A stretch of 33,625 nucleotides of DNA from contig JAFQBW010000039.1 of the NCBI GenBank assembly GCA_017399555.1, forward strand, positions 1-33,625. The letters run 5' to 3'. The DNA is from Methanocorpusculum sp. Its GTDB lineage: Archaea; Halobacteriota; Methanomicrobia; Methanomicrobiales; Methanocorpusculaceae. The translations under genes and the position numbers were made by a program. This document shows positions 8,391 through 15,268 of the stretch, piece after piece (within the stretch, counting starts at the first letter, position 1; each line of letters opens with the position of its first letter). A model generated the notes under the pieces. The model was not told the origin of the DNA. It made no database searches and saw only the letters and a program-made list of their open reading frames with translations.

Positions 8391-8423
8391 CATAAGTACA
8401 ATTATGTTTTGTCCAAAACAGGA

Positions 8424-8484
8424 TGTCAGCTAAATGTCTGATGTGCGTCAGCCAAGTGTCAGACAAATGACTGACGCATGTCAG
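8424..8484 (+). promoter_or_regulatory. Six TGTCAG-like hexamers at exact 11-bp spacing
   Basis: Hexamers begin at 8424 (TGTCAG), 8435 (TGTCTG), 8446 (CGTCAG), 8457 (TGTCAG), 8468 (TGACTG) and 8479 (TGTCAG). Every interval is exactly 11 bp, about one helical turn, so all boxes face the same side of the DNA; the spacer bases vary. The last box ends 12 nt before the cdrS ATG. This is the form expected for an operator that loads a cooperative array of ribbon-helix-helix dimers. Autoregulation by CdrS is inference. Confidence 0.75.
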
Positions 8485-8496
8485 ATTGGAGATATC

Positions 8497-8688
8497 ATGG
8501 ACCGAATTACAATCCGTTTACCCCCGCAGCAGGTTGAAATGCTGGAGAGACTGGTAGAAATTGGTGAGTTCCCCTCAGTTTCCGAAGCAGTACGTTATGC
8601 CGTGCGCGACTTCTTATCCCAAAAGAGTGACCGGATTTTACGGGACAGCGACTCAATCTCTACCTTTGACATGGGAATCAACTGTTAA
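8497..8688 (+). CDS. cdrS: Ribbon-helix-helix regulator CdrS
   Basis: The 63-aa product is almost only a ribbon-helix-helix domain: a beta strand [18 protein letters not shown] followed by two helices [19 protein letters not shown]. It matches CdrS, the small cell-division regulator encoded next to ftsZ2 in haloarchaea and conserved beside ftsZ in other Euryarchaeota. An in-frame ATG at 8434 would add 21 residues encoded by the TGTCAG array; the start at 8497 is preferred because GGAG lies 8 nt upstream and the domain begins there. ftsZ follows after 18 nt. Its likely targets are its own promoter and ftsZ. Confidence 0.85.
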   Translation: MDRITIRLPPQQVEMLERLVEIGEFPSVSEAVRYAVRDFLSQKSDRILRDSDSISTFDMGINC

Positions 8689-8706
8689 TTCAGGGGTGTA
8701 CAAAAA

Positions 8707-9864
8707 ATGCAGAGTATTATTAACGAAGCACTGAAAAACGCAGAACTCGAAAAGGGTATGCAGACTACCTCCATCGTTGACGATGAGGACATGCTCGGAC
8801 AGCCGAGAATTGTCATCGTCGGATGCGGTGGTGCTGGAAACAACACTATCAACCGTCTCCACAACATGAAGGTTGGCGGAGCAGAGACTATTGCTATCAA
8901 CACTGACAAGCAGCACCTGGATATGATTCAGGCAGACAAGCGTGTCTTAATTGGAAAATCCTTAACCCGCGGTCTTGGTGCCGGAGGATTCCCGGATGTC
9001 GGACGCCGTGCAGCCGAGATGGCCCGCCCTACCTTAGAGGAGCTTTTAAAGGATGCTGACCTCGTCTTCGTCACTGCAGGTATGGGAGGAGGAACCGGAA
9101 CCGGCTCTGCACCTGTTGTTGCACAGATTGCAAAGGAGCACGGAGCAATTGTTATCGCAATGGTTTCCTATCCGTTCCAGGTTGAGCGTGCAAGAATGCT
9201 CAAGGCAGAAGACGGTCTTGAGGCAATGCGCCAGGCAGCAGATTCTGTTATCGTCCTCGACAACAACAGACTCAAGAACTTTGTTCCAAACCTCCCGCTC
9301 GGACAGGCATTCTCCGTCATGGATCAGATTATCTCCGAGACTGTTAAGGGTATCTCTGAGACCATCACTGAGCCGTCCTTAATCAACATCGACTACGCAG
9401 ATGTCCGTGCAATTATGAGCAAGGGCGGTCTTGCAGTTATGCTCATTGGAGAGTCCAAGCAGCAGAACAAGGCTGAGTCTGTCATCCGCGACTGTCTCGC
9501 ACACCCGCTTCTCGACATCGATTTCAGAGGTGCAACCGGCGGTCTGATTCACATCACCGGCGGCAACGACTTAACTCTGCACGATGCAGAAGAGATTGCC
9601 CAGCAGCTCACCTATGAACTTGACCCGCACGCAGATGTTATCTGGGGCGCACGCGTCAGAAAGGACTTTGAAGGCAAGGTCTCTGTTATGGCTATCATGA
9701 CCGGTATCCACAGCCCTCAGATTATCGGCGGAAGCTCTGAGCCGCGCGTTCTTGGAAGATCCCAGCCGCAGGTCCAGTCCTATTCTTCTCCATCACCGGC
9801 CTCTCACGCAAATCCGGAACCGATCCGTACCAGCGGAAACAACGGATTTGACTGGATTGTCTAA
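8707..9864 (+). CDS. ftsZ: Cell-division GTPase FtsZ (FtsZ2-like)
   Basis: The tubulin homologue that assembles the division ring. The 385 aa show [15 protein letters not shown], the tubulin signature [13 protein letters not shown], the NTDKQHLD segment and the T7-loop region [20 protein letters not shown]. The N-terminal [13 protein letters not shown] and the block [26 protein letters not shown] resemble haloarchaeal FtsZ2 more than FtsZ1, which agrees with the cdrS neighbour. After a Ser/Pro-rich linker (about 345-375) the protein ends in GNNGFDWIV, a probable partner-binding tail. A strong AGGGGTG ribosome-binding site precedes the ATG. Confidence 0.95.
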   Translation: MQSIINEALKNAELEKGMQTTSIVDDEDMLGQPRIVIVGCGGAGNNTINRLHNMKVGGAETIAINTDKQHLDMIQADKRVLIGKSLTRGLGAGGFPDVGRRAAEMARPTLEELLKDADLVFVTAGMGGGTGTGSAPVVAQIAKEHGAIVIAMVSYPFQVERARMLKAEDGLEAMRQAADSVIVLDNNRLKNFVPNLPLGQAFSVMDQIISETVKGISETITEPSLINIDYADVRAIMSKGGLAVMLIGESKQQNKAESVIRDCLAHPLLDIDFRGATGGLIHITGGNDLTLHDAEEIAQQLTYELDPHADVIWGARVRKDFEGKVSVMAIMTGIHSPQIIGGSSEPRVLGRSQPQVQSYSSPSPASHANPEPIRTSGNNGFDWIV

Positions 9865-9969
9865 TCCCATAGTTCCACACAGTCACACTACATCAGTCAT
9901 ACACCAATATACACAGGATTCACACAATACAATAGTTTGGGAGACTACACCACTCCCTGACACCACCTT

Positions 9970-10036
9970 TATGCGAAGAAAGGAAGAGCTTCGCATACAC
10001 CCACCCCCGTTTTGGGGGGTGTCGGGTGCTGTTTTT
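9970..10036 (+). terminator. Double stem-loop and oligo-T after ftsZ
   Basis: A perfect 9-bp stem (9970-9978 with 9989-9997) is followed at once by a GC-rich hairpin (9998-10008 with 10015-10028, 3-nt bulge, 6-nt loop) and five T at 10032-10036. The second hairpin plus T tract looks like an intrinsic terminator for ftsZ. The upstream region 9865-9969 holds no gene. Confidence 0.6.
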
Positions 10037-10040
10037 ACAA

Positions 10041-10050
10041 TATATTTAAA
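10041..10050 (+). promoter_or_regulatory. TATA box for the coiled-coil gene
   Basis: TATATTTAAA directly after the ftsZ terminator is an excellent archaeal TATA box. The predicted start near 10071 leaves a leader of almost 200 nt before the TTG at 10265, unusually long for this window. The stretch 10071-10264 contains no convincing ORF and only small hairpins, for example a 6-bp stem in TGGTTTGGAAAAAACCA. Confidence 0.5.
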
Positions 10051-10264
10051 TTCTAATACCGCCTTTAATTATAGGAAAGTCGTACATCTGATGGTTTGGA
10101 AAAAACCAGCGTGATGGTAAACCGGTATGGGAGTCTGAATACACGTATTGAAAAGTTGAACTTGTTTTTCCTTCATTATTCAGTATTTTGTATTTCAAGA
10201 TGACCGCGCCGTAATTCCGTTTCACTGGAAACCCTCAGACGACTACTCAGGAAAGGTAAGAACG

Positions 10265-11152
10265 TTGACCGAAGATCTTGTCGAAAAGAGAAAAACACTT
10301 CTTGAACAGTCTGAAGAACACAAAGCAAAACGCAACGAGTTAAACGCACAGGCAAGCCAGTTCGCTCGCGAGAGAAACGAGTTAAACAATGCAACCCGCC
10401 AGTATGTCGAGGATGCACAGAAGAACAAGGAGCTGCGTGACCAGTCTAACCACGATGTTCAGGCACTGAAAGAGAAGAGAAACGAGTTAAACGACAAGGC
10501 AAATGCCCTCTTTGAAGAAATCGACGCACTCCGCGGCGAGCAGGGCGGAACTGCAGCAGCTGCAGCAGCACCGCACGAGAAGAAGCCGTCCGCAAAAGAT
10601 ATCCAGCGCCAGATTGACCAGCTCGAGGAGAAGCAGCAGACTGAACAGATGTCCAAGGAGAAGGAGAATGAGATTGTTGACAAGATCAAGCAGCTCAAGG
10701 CCGAACTCAAGGACCAGGAAGTCGAGCACGAGCAGAACAAAGAGGTTCGCACCCGCTTAGTTGAGGCACGCGAGTACAGAAAGCAGGCATCTGCAATGCA
10801 CGCAGAAGTTACCGAGAAGGCTGAGCTTGCACAGAAGCACCACGACTTAATGGTCGAGTGCTACAGAAAGGCAGACAAGTCACGCGAGGGAGCAGACGCA
10901 AAGCACAAGCAGTTTGTCGAGGCACAGGAAGCAGCAGATGCTGAGCACAAGAAGTTCATCGAGTGCCAGAAGCAGCTCCGCGACTACGATAAGGTTATCA
11001 CTGGTGTCCGCAACAAGCAGAAGAAGGTCAAGACTGTTAAAGAGAACAAGTCCGCACGCAAGGAAGCAGAGACTATCTTCAACGCTTTCAAGAGCGGAGG
11101 AAAGCTCACCACTGAAGACCTTTTAAAGCTTCAGCGCTCCAAGCTTATCTAA
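10265..11152 (+). CDS. Conserved archaeal coiled-coil protein (COG1340-like)
   Basis: The 295-aa protein is almost entirely charged, heptad-rich helix. Residues 1-85 repeat the pattern KRNELN (KRNELNAQAS, ERNELNNATR, KRNELNDKAN), which I associate with the archaeal COG1340 family, sometimes mislabelled as phosphoserine phosphatase. A short Gly/Ala linker (about 93-103) divides it from a second long coil, and the C-terminal 35 residues (AETIFNAFKSGGKLTTEDLLKLQRSKLI) look globular. No membrane segment or catalytic motif is seen. The start must be TTG: no in-frame ATG occurs until about residue 131, and AAAGGT lies just upstream. Function unknown; its position after cdrS-ftsZ is suggestive only. 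Confidence 0.8.
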   Translation: MTEDLVEKRKTLLEQSEEHKAKRNELNAQASQFARERNELNNATRQYVEDAQKNKELRDQSNHDVQALKEKRNELNDKANALFEEIDALRGEQGGTAAAAAAPHEKKPSAKDIQRQIDQLEEKQQTEQMSKEKENEIVDKIKQLKAELKDQEVEHEQNKEVRTRLVEAREYRKQASAMHAEVTEKAELAQKHHDLMVECYRKADKSREGADAKHKQFVEAQEAADAEHKKFIECQKQLRDYDKVITGVRNKQKKVKTVKENKSARKEAETIFNAFKSGGKLTTEDLLKLQRSKLI

Positions 11153-11156
11153 GTTC

Positions 11157-11187
11157 GAGAGAATTATTCTCTCAATCAATATTTTTT
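11157..11187 (+). terminator. Palindrome plus T-tract after the coiled-coil gene
   Basis: A perfect inverted repeat (8-bp arms around one base, 11157-11173) begins four bases after the stop and is followed within ten bases by six T. Further T-rich runs extend to about 11240. This probably terminates the coiled-coil transcript. Confidence 0.55.
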
Positions 11188-11242
11188 CCTTGGCTGTTTT
11201 TGTGTTTGTTTCTCAGGTGTTTCTTTTTCATGGTTTTGTATT

Positions 11243-11263
11243 CTGATATGGGGATTCGAACTC
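11243..11263 (-). repeat. Inverted partial copy of the tRNA-Glu 3' end
   Basis: The reverse complement of these 21 bases matches tRNA-Glu positions 11480-11500 (T-arm and acceptor strand) at 19 of 21 positions, including GTTCGAATCCC and ATATCAG. Similarity stops at both ends. No other part of a tRNA can be folded from the flanking DNA. It may be a remnant of site-specific integration or a decayed tRNA duplication. Confidence 0.6.
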
Positions 11264-11370
11264 ATGGTATGAATCATGCCGCGCCGGATTTTCCCGCGTT
11301 TGTATGGGTTGCGTATGTCTGTTGTAAAATACGCTGAATGCAGGCGATTTGTACAATTTTGAAACGCAAG

Positions 11371-11380
11371 GTATTTATGC
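11371..11380 (+). promoter_or_regulatory. TATA box of tRNA-Glu
   Basis: GTATTTATGC centred near 11375 would start transcription around 11401, giving a pre-tRNA leader of about 29 nt. That leader contains a 6-bp hairpin (11403-11408 with 11414-11419). Confidence 0.45.
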
Positions 11381-11429
11381 TCAGAAGTAGACTGTTATTG
11401 GCAGTTGTGTAAGACAACTAAGCATGTAG

Positions 11430-11502
11430 GCTGATATAGTGTAGAGGCCAATCATGCTGGCCTTTCACGCCAGCGACTCGGGTTCGAATCCCGATATCAG
11501 CA
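11430..11502 (+). tRNA. tRNA-Glu (anticodon UUC)
   Basis: The acceptor stem GCTGATA pairs perfectly with TATCAGC (11495-11501), with discriminator A at 11502. The anticodon stem CTGGC/GCCAG encloses the loop CTTTCAC with anticodon TTC. The T-arm CGGG-TTCGAAT-CCCG is intact and the D-arm contains GTGTAGAGGCCAATCAT, typical of archaeal tRNA-Glu. CCA is not encoded and no intron is seen. It is followed by a T-rich tract (CTCTTTTT). Confidence 0.95.
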
Positions 11503-11559
11503 CTCTTTTTCTGATTTCTTTAAACTAAAGCGAATGCGTTGTTCTTTTCTTCGATTTCT

Positions 11560-11574
11560 AAAAAAAAAAAAAAA
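11560..11574 (-). terminator. Oligo-T terminator of the RecU-like gene
   Basis: On the minus strand fifteen consecutive T follow the stop codon directly, with no hairpin. It is one of the two longest homopolymers in the window. Confidence 0.6.
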
Positions 11575-12036
11575 TTATTCTTCCGGCAGTCCGGCAGGCA
11601 GGCGGTAGCCTCCGGGAATCCGTTCCAGAACCACACACTCGCGAAATGCCTCAATAGGGATACTTGCCGCGGAGTCGAAGTATTCCAGAACCAGCTCCCA
11701 CGGCATCAGATATGCTTCATTTTTCTGCCCGCCGCGAAACTCCGCCGCCAGAAAACCCCGGCGTCCCGTATAGCTGATAAAACCCGAAATATTGTCAATC
11801 TGGTGGACACCGTCCTTGTCTTTGTGGAAGTTGCTCGAAAAAGACAGCCGCTTTCCCTTCAGCGACTTACACTCAATTGCCAGATAATATCCCGGCTCCT
11901 TTGAATCCACAATGATATCCACATACTGCGTATTAAACGTGGACTGCTTTAAGCGGTAGGCAAACCCGCGTTTCCGGTTCTCCGTAAAGAACCGGTTCAT
12001 GCACTGCACCATCTCCCGCTCAAAGCTGTTATTCAT
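11575..12036 (-). CDS. RecU-like PD-(D/E)XK nuclease
   Basis: The 153-aa protein carries the nuclease core QYVDIIVDSKEPGYYLAIECKSLKGKR: an Asp, then Glu-x-Lys on the next strand, as in PD-(D/E)XK enzymes. The following part, SFSSNFHKDKDGVHQIDNISGF and GRRGFLAAEFRGGQKNEAYLMPW, resembles the RecU / penicillin-binding-protein-related factor A family, which resolves Holliday junctions in Firmicutes. Archaea normally use Hjc, so an additional or acquired nuclease is likely. A TATATAT box abuts the ATG at 12036; at the usual distance transcription would start near 12017, so ATG 12012 (Met9, MVQCMNRFF) is a credible alternative start. It is divergent from the Fic gene. Confidence 0.6.
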   Translation of the reverse strand: MNNSFEREMVQCMNRFFTENRKRGFAYRLKQSTFNTQYVDIIVDSKEPGYYLAIECKSLKGKRLSFSSNFHKDKDGVHQIDNISGFISYTGRRGFLAAEFRGGQKNEAYLMPWELVLEYFDSAASIPIEAFRECVVLERIPGGYRLPAGLPEE

Positions 12037-12168
12037 TGAATATATATTGGGCGCGGTACGAGAAGAAGCAAACGGTTTTCCCGGCTCTTTCAAGTGACAA
12101 TTAATAATACCTATCTCAACCCACCTAATTAGCAGAAAAAACTGCCCGTCCCCGGCAGAATCCGACTC

Positions 12169-13026
12169 ATGAACACCAAATTCAAAATAGAACGACGCTC
12201 CACAAAAGGCGGAGACAAATATTACCTGGTCTATCCGGTTTCCACCACGAAACGCAGAACAAAAATCTCCCGCCTGATTAAAACCGGAGATGCCCCCACT
12301 CCTGCGGAATTCGACACCGCAGTTATTCAGCACACCGAAGAGTTTATCGCCCGTGCGGCAGACAAATATGCCGAACTCAGAACCGAAGAACTCACCTTCC
12401 AGTACATCCCGCCGTTTTTAGGAAAAGAGATTGAAAAAGCCCGCTATCTCCACGCATACTCCGTCTCCACCATCCCGGAAGACAAAAGAGAAGACTACGA
12501 AGACCTCTATGATGCAAAATACATCGCCGGAACTGCCGGACTCGAAGACATCTCTGCAGGCTCGGGAAAATTAACCCGGAACTACCGCCTGGTTCGCACC
12601 TGCCGGGAAACCGCGGGCAAAAAAGTCACGCCTGAGTTCATCCGGGAAATCCACAGCCTCATCCTCATGGAACTGCCGGAAGAGACCGGCGTCTTCCGCG
12701 AAGACGGCAATGCAGAACTCCGCCTCCAGATGATTCTGGACGAATATTACCAGAAGACTGATGCCGGATACTCCGTCTTTGAACAGGCAGTTCTCTTCCT
12801 CTACCGCTTCTTCATCGTCCACCCGTTCCCGACCGCAAACGGACTGGTGGGCCGCGAAATCTTCAACTTCCTGCTGGAATGCGGCGGCTATCAGAGAATT
12901 ATCTTCCCGTCTGAGTTTGCAAAACTGTATACTATGGCACTGGATTTCGGAGACAAAAAGGACTATCAGCGTATGGTAACCCTTTTTGCCTCCATCTTCA
13001 TGCGCCAGAATGTCAGAGTATTCTGA
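12169..13026 (+). CDS. Fic-domain protein with degenerate core motif
   Basis: Of 285 aa, residues ~160-265 form a Fic domain: ETGVFREDGNAEL, then VFEQAVLFLYRFFIVHPFPTANGLVGREIFNFLLECGGY in pieces that align to the classic helices. Compared with HPFx(D/E)GNGRxxR, the core reads HPFPTANGLVGR: catalytic His, Phe, Asn and final Arg remain, but the metal-binding acid is Thr and the first Arg is Leu. A TAGLED stretch near residue 123 may be a remnant of the (S/T)xxxE inhibitory helix. The N-terminal ~60 residues are basic (YPVSTTKRRTKISRL). Altered nucleotide chemistry or loss of activity are both possible. Its stop directly abuts the stop of the convergent dehydrogenase. Confidence 0.75.
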   Translation: MNTKFKIERRSTKGGDKYYLVYPVSTTKRRTKISRLIKTGDAPTPAEFDTAVIQHTEEFIARAADKYAELRTEELTFQYIPPFLGKEIEKARYLHAYSVSTIPEDKREDYEDLYDAKYIAGTAGLEDISAGSGKLTRNYRLVRTCRETAGKKVTPEFIREIHSLILMELPEETGVFREDGNAELRLQMILDEYYQKTDAGYSVFEQAVLFLYRFFIVHPFPTANGLVGREIFNFLLECGGYQRIIFPSEFAKLYTMALDFGDKKDYQRMVTLFASIFMRQNVRVF

Positions 13027-13965
13027 CTACACTCTGTTTTTCGGCGTTCCGTTAAGAAACGCCTGGATATTTTCAAACACCAGAACTGCCCGCTTCTGCA
13101 GTGCCTCCTTTGTAGCAAATCCTACGTGCGGGGCTGCAATGAGATTTCTCTCCTGCAGAAGCGGCAGGTCGGTTGAGAGCGGCGGCTCGGTATCGAACAC
13201 ATCAATACACGCTCCGGCAATCTGCTGATTCTGCAGGGCGGCTGTCAGTGCCGCGGAATCGACTACCGGCCCGCGGGCAGTGTTTATCAGAACCGCATTC
13301 TTCTTCATCAGACTGATATTTCCGGCATGAATCAGCCCGCGGGTTTCTTCGGTCAGCGGGACATGAAGCGAGACGATATCACACGCTGAAAGCAGCGTAT
13401 CCAAATCCGTATAGGTAACACCGGCGAGATCTTTTTTCGTCCGCGAGTATGCATAGGTCTCACAGCCGAATGCCTGCGCGATTGAAAGAACCCGCGTTCC
13501 AATAGCGCCGGTTCCAATCACGCCGAACTTTTTGCCCGCAAGCTCAAAACCAATTAAGCCGTCTTTGGTCTTTCCGGCACGCACTGCGCTATCGCATGCA
13601 GAAAGTCTCCGGTAGAAGGAAATCAGCATACCAAAGACCAGGTCGGAAACCGCGGCTGTCGAATATCCCGCACAGTTGCAGACGCAGATATCTCTTTTCC
13701 GGCACTCTGCAAGCGGGATATGGTCAACGCCGGTAAAGGCAACCGCAAGCATCCGCACGTTTTCCCATCCGGCAACCGCTTCTGCGGGAAGCGGCTGATT
13801 TGCGAGCACGATGATATCCGCATCCTTCCCGCGTCTGATAAGCTCCTCAGTATCACCGGTTCGCGATTCGAAGCACACAAGCGTTACTTCCGGCGAGAGG
13901 TTGGCGGCTAATGTCTCCAGCAGTTTTGTGTCAACCCCGATAGGTTCAATTACAGCGATTTTCAT
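13027..13965 (-). CDS. D-isomer-specific 2-hydroxyacid dehydrogenase
   Basis: An NAD(P)-dependent oxidoreductase of 312 aa that interconverts 2-oxoacids and D-2-hydroxyacids. The nucleotide site is KKFGVIGTGAIGTRV. The catalytic residues are visible as Arg in LINTARGPVVD, Glu in CIDVFDTEPPL, and His in APHVGFAT. The lack of a C-terminal ACT-type extension argues against phosphoglycerate dehydrogenase proper; glyoxylate/hydroxypyruvate or lactate-like substrates are possible. It is the last gene of an overlapping cluster: its start overlaps the exonuclease stop by 4 nt. Confidence 0.85.
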   Translation of the reverse strand: MKIAVIEPIGVDTKLLETLAANLSPEVTLVCFESRTGDTEELIRRGKDADIIVLANQPLPAEAVAGWENVRMLAVAFTGVDHIPLAECRKRDICVCNCAGYSTAAVSDLVFGMLISFYRRLSACDSAVRAGKTKDGLIGFELAGKKFGVIGTGAIGTRVLSIAQAFGCETYAYSRTKKDLAGVTYTDLDTLLSACDIVSLHVPLTEETRGLIHAGNISLMKKNAVLINTARGPVVDSAALTAALQNQQIAGACIDVFDTEPPLSTDLPLLQERNLIAAPHVGFATKEALQKRAVLVFENIQAFLNGTPKNRV

Positions 13966-14633
13966 TCTATCTCCTGTGTTGCGGCAAGCATACGCTCTGC
14001 AAGGAGCACCATCTCTTTAACCTCCCCTTCGCAGCGTGCGGCAATACCTGCATAGTCTTTCTCCTCCGCCATCTCCCAGACAACCTTTCCGGTTGGTTTC
14101 TTTACCCGTTCCGGGATGAAGGTATCTGCGAGTGCGTTATGCGTTCGGGGATAGAGGACCGGTTTGTTTGCGGGAAGAAACCCTATTCCGGCAACGGCTA
14201 AATCAACCACCCGGAATTTACAGACCGTCTCATAGATTTCATCTGCCGGTGCTACCTCATGCGCCAGACATTTGGCGAGGATACACGGCATATCAAACAT
14301 CGAGATACCGACTCCGGCGACCACGGACTCTGCCTGATGGGATTTTTTTACACTTGAGCGCCTGCGCATGCCGGAAAACAGCGCATAGATGGATGCGACA
14401 ACCTCTGCCTCGTCTCCTTCATCCCAGACCCAGTGGTGTTCAAATGCCGGACTTGTGAGCACCTCTCCGGTTCGCGGACGGGAGAGGTGAAACACGCCGC
14501 CAAGCAGCGTGTGCCCCTGTCGAAACGGATTGACTGCAAGCGAGGCTCCGGTCTTTCGCTTCCGGTCCGCCTCCGGAACATAGGCTTCGAGGTCAAAGAC
14601 CAGCAGTTCGGTTGAGAGGGGAAACTTCACCAT
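13962..14633 (-). CDS. DEDDh-type exonuclease-like protein
   Basis: The 223-aa product shows the spacing of a DnaQ-like 3'-5' exonuclease: DxE in LLVFDLEAYVP (Exo I), ISMFDMPCI (Exo II region) and HNALADT (Exo III, H-x4-D). It is not close in sequence to DNA polymerase proofreading subunits that I recognise and appears to be a methanogen-type family, so the substrate (DNA or RNA) is open. The start overlaps the marC stop by one base (TAATG) and the stop overlaps the dehydrogenase start by four, so translation is probably coupled. Confidence 0.65.
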   Translation of the reverse strand: MVKFPLSTELLVFDLEAYVPEADRKRKTGASLAVNPFRQGHTLLGGVFHLSRPRTGEVLTSPAFEHHWVWDEGDEAEVVASIYALFSGMRRRSSVKKSHQAESVVAGVGISMFDMPCILAKCLAHEVAPADEIYETVCKFRVVDLAVAGIGFLPANKPVLYPRTHNALADTFIPERVKKPTGKVVWEMAEEKDYAGIAARCEGEVKEMVLLAERMLAATQEIE

Positions 14634-15268
14634 TAAATCACCGACAGGGCAATCAAACCGAGAACACCGGTCCAGATGGTATGAACAGCGATAGCTGTCA
14701 AGAGCAGACCCATAATCTTGGAGAGAATGACAAGTACCGTCTCTCCCAGAATCTTCTTAATGACAGTGGAAAACACCAGAATCAGCCAGATGCACACCAG
14801 TGCGAGAAGGACCGCAATCAGCGTAATCACCAGGCCTTCCTGTGCACCGAGAATCATCACCGTCGTAATCGCTCCAGGGCCGCACATAATAGGTGTTCCA
14901 ATAATGACGCCGGCCATTGCCTTCTTGCCCACCCGGTCGGGGCTTGAGAGGCTCTTGTGCCCGGCAGAAGACCCTCCGATGTCAAGACCGAGCACAATCT
15001 GCAGACCGAGAATGAATAAAATCACACCGCCTGCGACCTTGAAGCTTTCCAGTTCAATTCCCAGTAAATCAAAGACAATGTCATTGAAGAACAGGAACGA
15101 CAGCATGAGCAGACCGGCGACAGCGGTCGCGATAAATGCCTGTTTGATGACCTCTGCCTTGTTCAGGTTCTGCGTCAGGTTGATGAACATCGAAACGGAC
15201 AGAAGCGGGTCTAAGATGATGAGCATCGTAAACCACGCGGAAAGTATGGGAAGGAGATATTCCATCAT
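14633..15268 (-). CDS. MarC family (UPF0056) membrane protein
   Basis: The 211 aa contain about six hydrophobic helices and the family blocks FTMLIILDPLLSVSMFINLT at the N-terminus, GGVILFILGLQIVLG, and IIGTPIMCGPGAITTVMILG. MarC proteins are inner-membrane proteins of unknown transport function; the original link to antibiotic resistance was not upheld. The gene overlaps the upstream membrane-anchored protein by 4 nt and the exonuclease by 1 nt. Confidence 0.9.
   Translation of the reverse strand: MMEYLLPILSAWFTMLIILDPLLSVSMFINLTQNLNKAEVIKQAFIATAVAGLLMLSFLFFNDIVFDLLGIELESFKVAGGVILFILGLQIVLGLDIGGSSAGHKSLSSPDRVGKKAMAGVIIGTPIMCGPGAITTVMILGAQEGLVITLIAVLLALVCIWLILVFSTVIKKILGETVLVILSKIMGLLLTAIAVHTIWTGVLGLIALSVI

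Noticed and set aside
8434-8496. Longer CdrS starting at ATG 8434
   Set aside because: The extra 21 residues would be encoded by the operator-like repeats, while the internal ATG has a good ribosome-binding site and the family-typical N-terminus.
10085-10140. C/D-box-like sequences (GTGATGG and CTGA) in the coiled-coil leader
   Set aside because: The C box deviates from RUGAUGA and no kink-turn pairing or guide arrangement is convincing.
11503-14000. A full tRNA-linked integrated element
   Set aside because: No integrase and no direct repeat of the tRNA 3' end downstream of the RecU-like and Fic genes could be found; only the inverted partial copy upstream exists.
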